A stretch of DNA of 43,358 bases from Desulfobacula sp. Lineage in GTDB: Bacteria > Desulfobacterota > Desulfobacteria > Desulfobacterales > Desulfobacteraceae. Made by a program: the position numbers and the translations under genes. How positions within the stretch are numbered: the stretch's first letter is position 1; every line of letters starts with the position of its first letter. The notes beneath the pieces were generated by a model. That model saw only the letters and a list, made by a program, of their open reading frames with translations. It made no database searches and had not been told where the DNA came from. Positions 34,171-43,358 of this stretch are shown here, piece by piece. Location of the stretch: assembly GCA_021647625.1 (NCBI GenBank), contig JAKIUJ010000008.1:1-43358 (forward strand), written 5' to 3'.

Positions 34171-35065
34171 TAAAGAGCAGCCGGATAAATGGACCATCCT
34201 CACGATTCTGACCTGGACAGAGTCCTATTTTAAATCCCGCACCATAGACAGTCCCAGGCTTACTGCAGAAATGCTGTTGGCCCACAACCTGGCAATTAAA
34301 CGTCTTGATCTTTATCTGCAATATGACCGTCCCCTGGAAAAACAAGAGCTTGAATCTTTTAAGTCCTTAATTAAGCGACGGGTCCAAAGCGAACCCGTGG
34401 CTTATATTACCGGTCAGAAAGGTTTTTTTGAATCTGATTTTGAAGTAACCCCGGATGTTCTCATTCCTCGACCGGATACGGAATGTATTGTTGAAGAGGC
34501 GATAAAAGCATTAGATGACAATGTTTTTAGTGGAGAACCCAAGAATGTTATAGAGTTGGGGACCGGTTCGGGTGCAATTGCTGTATCACTTGCAAAAGCC
34601 AGGCCAGGTCATCGGTATGCGGCAAGTGATATCTCCTTGGGGGCACTTTTAGTTGCACAGAAGAATGCAAATAAGATCAGTGAAACAAAAATCGATTTTT
34701 GTGTCGGAAATTGGTTTTCCTGCTTTGCGAAACAGGCACAGTTCAGTCTGATCGTTTCCAACCCACCCTATATTCCGTCCGGAGATATCGGCACTCTGCA
34801 ACCTGAAATACAATTGTTTGAGCCCATGCTTGCTTTGGATGGCGGACAAGACGGGCTGGATTGTTATAGGATCATATTAAATGATGCCCACAATTATCTT
34901 GTGCCCGGCGGCACACTTCTTCTTGAAATCGGTTATGATCAAAGGTTTGGAATTCGCGAAATCGTGCAGGGTCTGTCAAATTCATTTAATTATCAGGCAC
35001 CGGAATTTGTAAAAGATCTGGCAGGGCATAATCGGGTGGCAATAGTTAAAAAATCGATTGATTAA
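34163..35065 (+). CDS. prmC: release factor glutamine methyltransferase
   Basis: N5-methylates the Gln of the GGQ motif in release factors. The 300-residue protein has the N-terminal helical substrate domain, RPDTE, the SAM motif [16 protein letters not shown] and the catalytic NPPY in [12 protein letters not shown]. The start is TTG at 34163, overlapping the prfA stop; no ATG lies early enough to replace it. The rpsB promoter overlaps its 3' end. Confidence 0.95.
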   Translation: MANKEQPDKWTILTILTWTESYFKSRTIDSPRLTAEMLLAHNLAIKRLDLYLQYDRPLEKQELESFKSLIKRRVQSEPVAYITGQKGFFESDFEVTPDVLIPRPDTECIVEEAIKALDDNVFSGEPKNVIELGTGSGAIAVSLAKARPGHRYAASDISLGALLVAQKNANKISETKIDFCVGNWFSCFAKQAQFSLIVSNPPYIPSGDIGTLQPEIQLFEPMLALDGGQDGLDCYRIILNDAHNYLVPGGTLLLEIGYDQRFGIREIVQGLSNSFNYQAPEFVKDLAGHNRVAIVKKSID

Positions 35066-35086
35066 AGTTTTTATATTTGGTATATA
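35058..35086 (+). promoter_or_regulatory. promoter of the rpsB operon
   Basis: TTGATT (35058-35063), a 17-nt spacer and TATATA (35081-35086), overlapping the prmC stop. It would start a transcript near 35093 with a leader of about 125 nt. Confidence 0.5.
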
Positions 35087-35092
35087 AATTAG

Positions 35093-35216
35093 GATTTTTT
35101 GTTGTACAAAAAACGCACATCCAGGGACCTGGAGATCAGGTGCTTCTTAACAGGAGTTGAGTTTCGGGGATGATCTGGGTGGTGGGGGAAAAACCATTAA
35201 TTAATTTGGAGAACAC
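35093..35216 (+). promoter_or_regulatory. possible structured leader of rpsB mRNA
   Basis: The 125-nt stretch before rpsB is unusually G-rich for this genome and has a hairpin ACCTG-GAGAT-CAGGT near 35128-35142 plus a GGTGGTGGGGG run. In other bacteria S2 represses its own operon through the rpsB leader; a similar role here is inference. TTTGGAG provides the ribosome binding site. Confidence 0.35.
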
Positions 35217-36071
35217 ATGTCTTACATTACAATTAGAGAACTGCTTGAAGCAGGTGTCCATTTCGGCCATCAGACCAAACGCTGGAACCCTAAGATGAAA
35301 AAGTATATCTTTGGTGCAAGAAACGGGATCTACATTATCGATTTACAGCAGACTGTTAAATTGTTTAAAACCGCCCATGATTTTATTAAAGATGTGGCAG
35401 CAGACGGTCAGGATATTCTTTTTGTCGGAACAAAAAAACAGGCATCGGAAGCAATTTATGAAGAAGCCAATAAAGCGGAATCATTTTATGTGCAGAACAG
35501 GTGGCTTGGTGGTATGTTAACCAATTTTCAAACCATTAAAAATAATATCACCCGGTTTCATTTTTTGCAGGCCATTGAGAATGACGGCACTTTGGAAAAT
35601 TATCCCAAAAAAGAGCAGGCAAAGATGCTTAAGGAAAAAGCGAAACTTGAGTTTGCAATTGGCGGTATCAGCCAGATGAAAAGATTGCCCGGGGCCATTT
35701 TTGTTGTTGACCCAAAAAATGAGACCATTGCTGTAAAAGAAGGTAAAAAACTGGGCATTCCGATTGTAGCGGTTGTTGATACAAACTGTGATCCTGATGA
35801 TATCGATTATGTTATCCCGGGAAATGATGATGCCATCAGGTCTATCCGTTTGTTTGCTTCCCATATTGCAGAGGCTGCAATGGAAGGGCGAGCACTTTAT
35901 CAAGAAAAACAGAAAGCTGAATCCGACAAGCGAGCTGTGGAAGAGAAACCAGAACCTTCCAATGAAAAAATAATAGGGATTGAGACAGTGTCCGATGGCA
36001 CAGATGGACCTGTTGTTGAAAAAATAAAAAGAAAAACTACACCAGTTGAAGAGACCCAGGCGACTGAATAA
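35217..36071 (+). CDS. rpsB: 30S ribosomal protein S2
   Basis: Small-subunit protein S2: [38 protein letters not shown] and [20 protein letters not shown] are canonical. At 284 residues it is about 40 longer than usual because of a charged, probably disordered C-terminal tail ([20 protein letters not shown] and beyond). It is the first gene of the long operon running to rseP or purL. Confidence 0.98.
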   Translation: MSYITIRELLEAGVHFGHQTKRWNPKMKKYIFGARNGIYIIDLQQTVKLFKTAHDFIKDVAADGQDILFVGTKKQASEAIYEEANKAESFYVQNRWLGGMLTNFQTIKNNITRFHFLQAIENDGTLENYPKKEQAKMLKEKAKLEFAIGGISQMKRLPGAIFVVDPKNETIAVKEGKKLGIPIVAVVDTNCDPDDIDYVIPGNDDAIRSIRLFASHIAEAAMEGRALYQEKQKAESDKRAVEEKPEPSNEKIIGIETVSDGTDGPVVEKIKRKTTPVEETQATE

Positions 36072-36089
36072 GGATAAGGAGTAAAGAAA

Positions 36090-36686
36090 ATGGCTGAAGT
36101 TACCGCATTAATGGTAAAAGAGCTTCGTGGAATGACCGGTTCCGGTATTATGGATTGTAAAAGAGTCCTTGCTGAAACAGACGGTGATATTGAAACAGCA
36201 GTTGACTTACTAAGAAAAAAAGGCCTTGCAAAAGCGGCAAAAAGAGCAGGCCGTTCAACCACTGAAGGTCTTATTTATTCTTATATTCATACAGGTTCAA
36301 AATTAGGTGTTCTTGTTGAAGTGAACTGTGAGTCTGACTTTGTTGCTAAGACAGAAAATTTTGCAGCATTTGTAAAAAATATCGCCATGCATATTGCAGC
36401 TACCAATCCTGCCGGATTAAATGCCGAAGATGTAGATCCTGCGATTATTGAGAAAGAAAGAGAAATCTACAGAGCGCAGATGCTTGAAGAGGGAAAACCT
36501 GAAAATATTATTGACAAGATCGTTGATGGTAAAGTTGAAAAGTTTTATAAAGATGTTTGCCTGATGAGCCAGCAATATGTAAAAGATCCTCAAAAGACAA
36601 TTACAGAACTTGTTAAAGAAACCATCGGTCAAATCGGTGAAAATATTCAGATAAAAAGATTTACACGTTTCCAGATGGGAGAATAA
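36090..36686 (+). CDS. tsf: elongation factor Ts (short form)
   Basis: Nucleotide exchange factor for EF-Tu. The N-terminal UBA-like part ([20 protein letters not shown]) and the core signature [18 protein letters not shown] are present. At 198 residues it is shorter than the roughly 280-residue enterobacterial protein and close to the Thermus form, having one core subdomain. AAGGAG precedes the ATG by about 7 nt, and rpsB ends 18 bp upstream. Confidence 0.97.
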   Translation: MAEVTALMVKELRGMTGSGIMDCKRVLAETDGDIETAVDLLRKKGLAKAAKRAGRSTTEGLIYSYIHTGSKLGVLVEVNCESDFVAKTENFAAFVKNIAMHIAATNPAGLNAEDVDPAIIEKEREIYRAQMLEEGKPENIIDKIVDGKVEKFYKDVCLMSQQYVKDPQKTITELVKETIGQIGENIQIKRFTRFQMGE

Positions 36687-36690
36687 AATC

Positions 36691-37413
36691 TTGAGCAAAG
36701 AGCCCGAATTCAGTCGTGTTTTAGTTAAGTTAAGCGGCGAAGCCCTGATGGGAAATCAAGGCTTTGGTATTACCCCTGAAATGATACATTATGTGGCGGA
36801 AGAAATTGCAAACGTTTATCGCTTGAATGTTCAGGTTTGTATCGTTGTTGGCGGTGGTAATATTTTCAGAGGTGTTGCAGGCAGTTCTGCCGGTATGGAC
36901 AGAACCTCTGCAGATAACATGGGAATGCTGGCAACAGTTATTAACTCTCTGGCTCTTTGTGATGCACTTGAAAAGTGTGATGTCCCGACCCGGGTTCAGT
37001 CCGCCATCCCAATGGATCGTATTGCAGAGCCCTTTATTAGAAGAAAAGCCATCCGGCATCTTGAAAAAGGCCGGGTGGTGATTTTTGCTGCCGGTACAGG
37101 CAATCCATATTTTACAACAGATACTGCGGCTGTATTGAGAGCGCATGAAATGCGTGCCGATATTCTTTTTAAAGCCACCCAGGTTGATGGTGTTTATGAT
37201 AGAGACCCTGTTGTGCATGAGGATGCAACTATGTTTGATGAATTGTCTTACATGAGAATCCTTGAAAAACAACTCCACGTAATGGATATGACAGCTATTT
37301 CCCTTGCAATGGAGCATGATCTCCCTGTCCAGGTCTTTGATCTGCATAAGGAAGGTAATATTCTAAAGGCTGTAACTGGTCACCATATAGGAACTCGGAT
37401 TTACAACAAATAG
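36691..37413 (+). CDS. pyrH: UMP kinase
   Basis: Hexameric amino-acid-kinase-fold enzyme that phosphorylates UMP to UDP. The 240-residue protein reads [45 protein letters not shown] and [13 protein letters not shown], all standard. The start is TTG at 36691, 4 bp after the tsf stop, with GGAG upstream. Its place between tsf and frr is the common bacterial order. Confidence 0.97.
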   Translation: MSKEPEFSRVLVKLSGEALMGNQGFGITPEMIHYVAEEIANVYRLNVQVCIVVGGGNIFRGVAGSSAGMDRTSADNMGMLATVINSLALCDALEKCDVPTRVQSAIPMDRIAEPFIRRKAIRHLEKGRVVIFAAGTGNPYFTTDTAAVLRAHEMRADILFKATQVDGVYDRDPVVHEDATMFDELSYMRILEKQLHVMDMTAISLAMEHDLPVQVFDLHKEGNILKAVTGHHIGTRIYNK

Positions 37414-37439
37414 AGAATTACTATTGAGGATGGGTTGTT

Positions 37440-37997
37440 ATGATAAATGATGTACTCCAAGATACCAAAGAACGAATGGGTAAATCTAAAATTGCTTTTG
37501 AGAAAGACTTGTCAAAAGTTCGAACCGGAAGGGCATCACAGGCAATATTGGATAATGTGATGGTGGATTACTATGGCAGCCAGACTCCATTGCCGCAGAT
37601 GGCGACCGTTTCTATACCCGAAAGCCGGTTGATTACGGTAAAACCCTGGGACGTCAGTGTGATCGGTAGCGTTGAAAAGGCGATATTAAAAGCCAATATC
37701 GGCCTGACACCATCCAATGACGGCAAACTGATCAGGATATCTATACCCCCTCTGACAGAAGAAAGAAGAAAAGAAATTGTTAAAACCGTAGCTAAAACCT
37801 GTGAAGATTATAAAGTGGCTGTTCGAAATATCAGACGTGATTCCAATGAGATGCTTAAAGATCTTCAAAAAGATGGTGATATTTCTGAAGATGATAGCTT
37901 TAAGGGACAAAAACAGGTTCAAGATCTTACCGATGGGTATATCAAAAAGTTAGACGATATTTTTGTTGAAAAAGAAAAGGAAATTCTTGAAGTCTAA
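37440..37997 (+). CDS. frr: ribosome recycling factor
   Basis: Splits the post-termination ribosome with EF-G. The 185-residue, three-helix-bundle protein contains LSKVRTGRASQAILDNVMVDYYG, LPQMATVSIPESRLITVKPWD and the C-terminal QDLTDGYIKKLDDIFVEKEKEI. GAGG lies before the ATG. It overlaps uppS by 11 bp. Confidence 0.98.
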   Translation: MINDVLQDTKERMGKSKIAFEKDLSKVRTGRASQAILDNVMVDYYGSQTPLPQMATVSIPESRLITVKPWDVSVIGSVEKAILKANIGLTPSNDGKLIRISIPPLTEERRKEIVKTVAKTCEDYKVAVRNIRRDSNEMLKDLQKDGDISEDDSFKGQKQVQDLTDGYIKKLDDIFVEKEKEILEV

Positions 37998-38748
37998 TAG
38001 TCAAAAAAGTGTGACTTTAGATCCAGAAAAGATTCCAGCCCATGTTGCCATCATAATGGATGGTAACGGCAGATGGGCAAAAAAGCGTTTGATGAATCGT
38101 GTTAAAGGTCATGAACAGGGCTCACAGACCGTTCGTGAAATAGTTACGGCTTGTCGTGAATTGGGGATCGGGACACTCACCCTGTACGCATTTTCCACAG
38201 AAAACTGGGCTCGCCCCAAGTCAGAAGTCAAAGCCTTGATGATTCTTTTAAAACGGTTCATCATTGGAGAACGTGGCCTGCTTGAAAAAAATAACATCCG
38301 TCTCAATATGATCGGTCAAAAAGAAAGGCTTCCCGCAGATGTGCAAAAAGAACTCAACACCACAATGGATTTGACATCTAATAATACGGACATGGTGTTG
38401 AACCTTGCCTTAAGCTACGGATCAAGACAAGAAATTACAACAGCTGTTCGGAATATCGCACAAAAAGTTCAGTCCAATGCACTTGGCCTGGATGATATCA
38501 CCCCTGATTTAATTTCGGACCACCTGTATACACGTTCTATGCCGGACCCAGATCTCATCATTCGCACCAGCGGAGAATATAGGCTGAGTAATTTTCTCAT
38601 GTGGCAGGCAGCCTATTCCGAAATATATATTTCCGATACCTTGTGGCCGGATTTTTCTAAAGCGGAGTTGTTTCAAATTTTAAAAAATTTCCAAGAAAGG
38701 GACCGACGTTTCGGTAGAGTTACATGCAGCACATCAAACGATGGGTAA
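37987..38748 (+). CDS. uppS: isoprenyl (undecaprenyl) diphosphate synthase
   Basis: cis-Prenyltransferase that makes the lipid carrier for peptidoglycan. I chose TTG at 37987 (253 residues) because AAGGAAA lies about 5 nt upstream; a longer frame from 37963 would sit further inside frr. IIMDGNGRWAKKR with D25, LTLYAFSTENWARP, and PDLIIRTSGEYRLSNFLMWQ are diagnostic. The 3' end overlaps cdsA by 25 bp. Confidence 0.96.
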   Translation: MKSNSQKSVTLDPEKIPAHVAIIMDGNGRWAKKRLMNRVKGHEQGSQTVREIVTACRELGIGTLTLYAFSTENWARPKSEVKALMILLKRFIIGERGLLEKNNIRLNMIGQKERLPADVQKELNTTMDLTSNNTDMVLNLALSYGSRQEITTAVRNIAQKVQSNALGLDDITPDLISDHLYTRSMPDPDLIIRTSGEYRLSNFLMWQAAYSEIYISDTLWPDFSKAELFQILKNFQERDRRFGRVTCSTSNDG

Positions 38749-39539
38749 CCGCACTAGTACTTACTCCTATCCTTTTATGGATTCTCATAAAAGGTAACAT
38801 CCTTCTGGTTGCAGTCATGATTTCAGTGGTTGCCATTTTTTCCATGCGAGAATACTTAAGAATTGTCTTTGGGAATGATGAAGACCCTATTTCCAATACC
38901 ATCAAAATAATATCGTATACTATTTCAATGGCATTGATTATCAGCGCCTGCCTGGGCTCCTGGGAGATTGTTTTTTTAATTATGGCCATGAACTTGATGG
39001 CCCTGTCAATCTTTGTTCTCGCCAGGTTTAAAACCAATCCTGATATTTTTGATCATATTTCAAAACAGGTATTGGGTATCGTTTATATCCCGGTATCGCT
39101 ATCTTTATTAATATTTATCAAACAACTTGATTCCGGCACCTGGTGGATTATCTGGCTGTTAATCGTAATTTTTGCAAATGACACCGGCGCATTTTACAGC
39201 GGGACATTTTTTGGGAAAAAAAAGCTTGCGCCAAATATCAGCCCCAATAAAACCATAGAAGGTTCCATCGGAGGGATAACAGCGTCTATGGTAATCGGTT
39301 TTATTTTCTGCTATCTCTTTTTTAATGATTTCTCTCTGGCATTTTTAACTATTCCCGGCGCTTTCATGCTGGCCATTTCCGGTCAGATAGGGGATTTGTT
39401 TGAATCAGCCATGAAGCGGGCATCAAGTATTAAGGATTCAGGAAGTATTCTACCGGGTCATGGGGGAATGCTGGATCGAATTGATGGCCTTCTTCTCTCC
39501 ATACCCGTATTGTATGTCTATCTGGTTTTTATTTTATGA
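38724..39539 (+). CDS. cdsA: phosphatidate cytidylyltransferase
   Basis: Inner-membrane enzyme forming CDP-diacylglycerol from phosphatidate and CTP. The 271-residue protein has several hydrophobic helices and the C-terminal family signature SGQIGDLFESAMKR ... KDSGSILPGHGGMLDRIDG. It overlaps uppS by 25 bp and shares an ATGA junction with dxr. Confidence 0.96.
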   Translation: MQHIKRWVTALVLTPILLWILIKGNILLVAVMISVVAIFSMREYLRIVFGNDEDPISNTIKIISYTISMALIISACLGSWEIVFLIMAMNLMALSIFVLARFKTNPDIFDHISKQVLGIVYIPVSLSLLIFIKQLDSGTWWIIWLLIVIFANDTGAFYSGTFFGKKKLAPNISPNKTIEGSIGGITASMVIGFIFCYLFFNDFSLAFLTIPGAFMLAISGQIGDLFESAMKRASSIKDSGSILPGHGGMLDRIDGLLLSIPVLYVYLVFIL

Positions 39540-40708
39540 AGTGTTTATCTGTTTTAGGTTCCACAGGCTCCATCGGTATCAGTGCGCTGGATATCGTTCG
39601 GATGCATCCGGATCGGTTTAAAATCAAAGCACTCACTGCGGGGAAAAATATAGAGCTTTTTGCCAGACAGATTAAAGAGTTCAAACCAGCACTTGTCTCA
39701 GTCCTGGATGAAAAAGGTGCTTTGCAATTGTCCAAAGGGTTAGGCAACATTTTAACCCAAAATACAAACGGGTATGAAAAACCGGAAATTTTATTTGGAG
39801 AATCCGGGTTTTGTGAAGTGGCGTCTTTTTATAAGTCCGATACCGTGCTGTTGGCCATTGTAGGTGCTGCGGGGTTAAAACCTGCCCTTGCTGCCATTCA
39901 GGCTAAAAAGCAGATTGCCCTTGCCAATAAAGAAACACTGGTCATGGCAGGAGAGCTGGTTATGGCCCAGGCACAAAAACATGGTGTTAAAATTTTACCG
40001 GTTGACAGTGAGCACAGTGCTATTTTTCAAAGTCTTGCAGGCAATAAAATAAAAGACCTGAAAACGATATTTTTGACAGCTTCCGGCGGCCCTTTCAGAA
40101 AAAAACCATTTAAAGAATTTAGTGATATTACGCTTGAGGATGCACTGAATCATCCCACCTGGAACATGGGTCATAAAATCACCATTGATTCGGCCACATT
40201 GATGAATAAGGGGCTTGAAATCATTGAAGCGGTTCATCTGTTTGATGTAGGTCCGGATACCATAGAGGTGCTGGTCCACCCCCAGAGTATTGTTCATTCC
40301 ATGGTGGGGTACAAGGACGGCGGTATTATTGCACAGATGGGGCAGCCGGATATGAAGGGGGCAATCGCCTATGCCCTGTCAGAACCGGATCGTATCGATC
40401 TAAAGATTGGTTTTCCTGATTTTGCAAAATTAGGGTCCCTGACATTTGAGAAACCGGATACAAAAAAGTTTCCTTCTCTTTTATTTGCTTTTGAAGCCTG
40501 TAAAAAACAAGGAACCCTGCCGGCAGTTATGAATGCAGCCAACGAAGTTGCAGTACAGGCGTTTTTAGAAAAACGGATTGGATTTTTAGATATTTTCAGG
40601 CTGATTTCAACCGCCATGGAGCATCAACCACACATTGACAATCCAGATCTTTCAGGTATTATTGAAGCGGATCAATGGGCGCGTGAAAAAGTACAATCTC
40701 TGATTTAA
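39536..40708 (+). CDS. dxr: 1-deoxy-D-xylulose 5-phosphate reductoisomerase
   Basis: Second enzyme of the MEP isoprenoid pathway. The 390-residue protein has the NADPH motif LGSTGSIG at 7-14, ALANKETLVMAGELV, the metal and substrate site PVDSEHSAIFQ, SGGPF, and NHPTWNMGHKITIDSATLMNKG. The start overlaps the cdsA stop (ATGA). Placement next to uppS links isoprenoid supply to carrier-lipid synthesis. Confidence 0.98.
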   Translation: MKCLSVLGSTGSIGISALDIVRMHPDRFKIKALTAGKNIELFARQIKEFKPALVSVLDEKGALQLSKGLGNILTQNTNGYEKPEILFGESGFCEVASFYKSDTVLLAIVGAAGLKPALAAIQAKKQIALANKETLVMAGELVMAQAQKHGVKILPVDSEHSAIFQSLAGNKIKDLKTIFLTASGGPFRKKPFKEFSDITLEDALNHPTWNMGHKITIDSATLMNKGLEIIEAVHLFDVGPDTIEVLVHPQSIVHSMVGYKDGGIIAQMGQPDMKGAIAYALSEPDRIDLKIGFPDFAKLGSLTFEKPDTKKFPSLLFAFEACKKQGTLPAVMNAANEVAVQAFLEKRIGFLDIFRLISTAMEHQPHIDNPDLSGIIEADQWAREKVQSLI

Positions 40709-40720
40709 AAGTGAGGATAT

Positions 40721-41791
40721 ATGGGGCACTCTGCTCTTGCATTTATTGTTGTTATCGGCATTCTGGTTTTTATCCATGAATTTGGGCATTTTATTGCTGC
40801 ACGATTGTGTGGTGTGGGTGTTCAGACCTTTTCTCTGGGTTTCGGCCCTAAATTATTGAAGAAAAAATTTGGCAGGACAGAGTATTGTTTGTCTGTGATT
40901 CCCCTTGGCGGATATGTGAAAATGGTTGGGGATGAACCGGACGCACCGATTGAACCGGAAGATATTAAGGATTCATTCACGCATAAATCCCTGTTGAAAA
41001 AATGCATTATTGTTGCCGCAGGACCGTTTTCCAATTTCTTTTTGGCGATTTTTATTTTTTATGCACTTTATCAGTTTGGCGGTGTTTACCTGCCAAGCCC
41101 TATTGTTGATCAAGTCGTTGAAAACAGTCCGGCAATAAGGGCAGGCATTAAGCCGGGAGATGTGATCAAGGAGATCAATCAAAAAAAAATAGAATCCTTT
41201 GAAGATATTTTTAAAATCATTGGGACCGGCAATGGGCAGCAAATTGACATTGTTATTGAACGCGATGGTCAACTCAAAGGCTTTGCCTTAACTCCTGAGC
41301 TAAAACCAGGCAAAAGCATTTTTGGCGAAGATATTGAAAAATATATTATAGGTATCATTGGATCAGGCAACGTGTTTCACAAACGGTTTGGTCCCGTTCA
41401 AGCCATGGAAAAAGCGTTGTCAGACACATATGGGCTTATAAAATTAACCATACTTTCCGTAGTAAAGATGGTCTCGGGAAGTGTGTCTTCCAAAAATCTG
41501 GGAGGGCCTTTGATGATAGCCCAGATGGCAGGGGAGCAGGCAAAAGCAGGGTTGATGAATTTTGCTTTTTTTATTGCTTTGCTTTCGGTTAATCTTGGTA
41601 TTATTAATTTGTTCCCGATTCCGGTCCTGGATGGCGGGCATCTTCTGTTCTTTGGTATTGAAGCGGTTACAGGTAAATCAATCAGTGACAAACTGCGTGA
41701 AAAAATGATTCAATTCGGGGCAGCCATGCTTGTGGCACTCATGGTGTTTGTTTTTTATAATGATATAGTAAGACTGGTCAATGGTGGATAA
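40721..41791 (+). CDS. rseP: site-2 protease RseP (intramembrane metalloprotease)
   Basis: Zinc protease that cuts membrane-embedded anti-sigma factors and signal peptides. The 356-residue protein has the zinc motif HEFGH (19-23) in the first helix, one PDZ domain (about 125-200, AGIKPGDVIKEINQKKIESF), and the second metal motif NLFPIPVLDGGHLLF near the C-terminus. Escherichia coli RseP has two PDZ domains; one is clear here. GAGG lies just before the ATG. Confidence 0.96.
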   Translation: MGHSALAFIVVIGILVFIHEFGHFIAARLCGVGVQTFSLGFGPKLLKKKFGRTEYCLSVIPLGGYVKMVGDEPDAPIEPEDIKDSFTHKSLLKKCIIVAAGPFSNFFLAIFIFYALYQFGGVYLPSPIVDQVVENSPAIRAGIKPGDVIKEINQKKIESFEDIFKIIGTGNGQQIDIVIERDGQLKGFALTPELKPGKSIFGEDIEKYIIGIIGSGNVFHKRFGPVQAMEKALSDTYGLIKLTILSVVKMVSGSVSSKNLGGPLMIAQMAGEQAKAGLMNFAFFIALLSVNLGIINLFPIPVLDGGHLLFFGIEAVTGKSISDKLREKMIQFGAAMLVALMVFVFYNDIVRLVNGG

Positions 41792-41795
41792 TATT

Positions 41796-43358
41796 ATGAT
41801 TTCCAGTATAGAAATAGCTCTTAAAAAAGAGCTCAGGGATGCCGAGGCATTTTCTCTTAAAAAAAAGGCAGCCACGTATTTTGATATTCAAATTGAAACG
41901 GCGCGATGCATTAACATTGTAACCATTGAGTCGGATCTGAATTCTGCACAACTGGTGTTGGCGAAAGATGAGATTTTCACCAACCCGGTTACCCAGGTGT
42001 CCGGTTTAACGCCGCTTGATATCGGTTTTGACTGGTGTATCTGGATCGGATATCGACCGGGTGTTAAGGATAATGCCGGGGCGACTGCGGTGGAAGCCAT
42101 TAAAGATCATCTGGGAAAAACATTTGGTTCTGATGAAGGTGTGTATACATCCAAACGCTATTGCATCACAGGCGATTCTTTGACCCGCAATGATGTGGAA
42201 AAATTGGCATCTGAGCTTTTATCCAATAGTATTATTCAGCAGTTCAAGGTGTTTTCAATCAGGGACTGGGATAAATCTATTGGTGCCGATGTAAAACCTG
42301 CCAAGGTTATTCTGGATCACAAGCCCTGTTTTGAGATCATTAATATTGAATCCGATGCAAAGTTGTCAGCCATTTCAGATGAAAGAAATCTTGCATTAAA
42401 TCCAAGAGACATACCGGTGATCCGGGAATATTTTTTAGACCCAAAAGTTGTTGCATCCAGAAAAAAAATGGGTTTATCAGAACCCACCGACCTGGAACTT
42501 GAGTATATTTCCCAGGCTAGAAGTGATCATTGTAATCACAATACCTTTGGTGGTATTTTTCGTTATACGGATGTAAGTTCAAATAAAGAGGTGATTGAGA
42601 ACTCTTTGTTCAGGACCTATATTCAGGAGCCCACTTTAAAGCTGAAAGAGCAAAAAGACTGGGTGGTCTCTGTATTGTGGGACAATGCCGGTGTGGGAGT
42701 TTTTGATGATGAAAATAATTATGTAGTCACAGGCGAAACCCATAATTCCCCATCCAATATGGAAGCCTATGGCGGTGCAATCACCGGTATTGTCGGTGTG
42801 TATCGTGATCCCATGGGAACAGGTCTTGGTTCAAAACTGTTTATGGGAAGCTTTGGGTATTGCGTGGGTGACATCAATTATGACGGCCCTTTAAAACCAC
42901 CACTGCACCCCAGACGATTACTGGATGGTGTTATTGAAGGTGTAAAAGACGGTGGAAATAAAAGTGGCGTTCCAACCACCTTTGGCCAGACATTGTTCAA
43001 TCCGGGATATATGGGAAAAAGTCTTGTCTTTGTAACTGCTTTGGGCATCATGCCCAATAAGGTCAACGGCAAACCCAGCCATGAGAAAACTACATCCCCC
43101 GGTGATTTGATTATCATGAGTGGCGGTCGTGTTGGAAAAGACGGTATCCACGGTGTTACAGCTTCTTCAGAAAGTTTTTCAGAAAACACGCCGGCAGGGC
43201 ATGTTCAGATCGGTGACCCTTATACCCAGAAAAAAATGCACGATTTTTTAATTGTCTGCCGGGATGAAAACTTAATCCCCTTTATTACAGACAATGGCGG
43301 TGGTGGCTTGTCTTCCTCTGTTGGTGAGTCTGCCATGCTTTCAAACGGTTGTGTGGTT
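41796..43358 (+). CDS. purL: phosphoribosylformylglycinamidine synthase, PurS-PurL fusion, N-terminal part
   Basis: ATP-dependent step four of purine synthesis. The frame starts 4 bp after rseP (GGTGG upstream of ATG) and is still open at the window edge (521 residues). Residues about 75-165 look like a PurS-type domain (YRPGVKDNAGATAVEAIKDH, LASELLSNSIIQQF). Then come the catalytic-domain motifs ISQARSDHCNHNTFGG, TGETHNSPSNMEAYGGA, GVYRDPMGTG and FGQTLFNPGY. The short Gram-positive-type PurL lacks the PurS part; the long enterobacterial PurL has it and a C-terminal glutaminase, but that end is outside the window. Confidence 0.93.
   Translation, partial: MISSIEIALKKELRDAEAFSLKKKAATYFDIQIETARCINIVTIESDLNSAQLVLAKDEIFTNPVTQVSGLTPLDIGFDWCIWIGYRPGVKDNAGATAVEAIKDHLGKTFGSDEGVYTSKRYCITGDSLTRNDVEKLASELLSNSIIQQFKVFSIRDWDKSIGADVKPAKVILDHKPCFEIINIESDAKLSAISDERNLALNPRDIPVIREYFLDPKVVASRKKMGLSEPTDLELEYISQARSDHCNHNTFGGIFRYTDVSSNKEVIENSLFRTYIQEPTLKLKEQKDWVVSVLWDNAGVGVFDDENNYVVTGETHNSPSNMEAYGGAITGIVGVYRDPMGTGLGSKLFMGSFGYCVGDINYDGPLKPPLHPRRLLDGVIEGVKDGGNKSGVPTTFGQTLFNPGYMGKSLVFVTALGIMPNKVNGKPSHEKTTSPGDLIIMSGGRVGKDGIHGVTASSESFSENTPAGHVQIGDPYTQKKMHDFLIVCRDENLIPFITDNGGGGLSSSVGESAMLSNGCVV

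Noticed and set aside
36730-37347. 205-residue - strand frame
   Set aside because: Antisense shadow of pyrH.

Overview
The window is about 43 kb of a moderate-to-low GC bacterial chromosome. Gene content and order suggest an anaerobic deltaproteobacterium of the Desulfobacterales type: a monofunctional Ni-Fe-S CO dehydrogenase (CooS), a DUF3417-type glucan phosphorylase beside a classical one, an orphan LarE, a PurS-PurL fusion, and the runs rho-rpmE-prfA-prmC and rpsB-tsf-pyrH-frr-uppS-cdsA-dxr-rseP. This placement is inferred from content; no 16S gene is present.

Layout: (1) 1-7956 is a glycogen block. A truncated alpha-glucan phosphorylase, glgA and glgB form a + strand operon, facing a second glycogen phosphorylase and a small free-standing CBM48 protein on the - strand. 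A large palindromic repeat lies between the last two. (2) 8.07-14.3 kb, on the - strand, holds a small TIR-bounded element, cooS, an MBL-fold hydrolase and a complete polar amino-acid ABC transporter (binding protein, permease, ATPase), with well-formed terminators and a promoter overlapped by an inverted repeat. (3) 14.3-16.0 kb is a two-gene + strand module: a metallophosphoesterase and a ParB-like/AsnC-like fusion. It converges on a tight - strand operon (tautomerase, DUF945, O6-alkylguanine methyltransferase, MBL hydrolase; 16.0-18.9 kb). (4) 19-28.2 kb is an accessory and decaying zone. It holds a second copy of the TIR element, an IS with 17-bp perfect terminal inverted repeats and a broken transposase, a 1665-residue exported TPR protein of unknown function, an HTH transposase remnant, a cysteine desulfurase remnant, a lone CheY-like receiver, an internally deleted IS110 transposase and a RAYT remnant. 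(5) From the tRNA-Gln at 28.3 kb onward the window is mostly housekeeping: ABM-domain protein, LarE, PPC-domain protein, ndk, coaE, rho, rpmE, prfA, prmC, rpsB, tsf, pyrH, frr, uppS, cdsA, dxr, rseP and the start of purL, mostly in overlapping or near-overlapping operons.

How the genes work together: block 1 makes (GlgA, GlgB) and mobilises (two phosphorylases) storage glucan. The ABC transporter imports a polar amino acid. The rpsB-to-rseP operon joins translation (S2, EF-Ts, RRF), UMP synthesis, isoprenoid and undecaprenyl supply (Dxr, UppS), phospholipid activation (CdsA) and envelope-stress proteolysis (RseP). The parts least explained by known biology are the metallophosphoesterase/ParB-AsnC pair, the giant exported TPR protein beside the IS, the paired mini-elements, and the IS110 leader that appears able to hide its own ribosome binding site. 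I see no CRISPR array and no clearly recognisable defence system.
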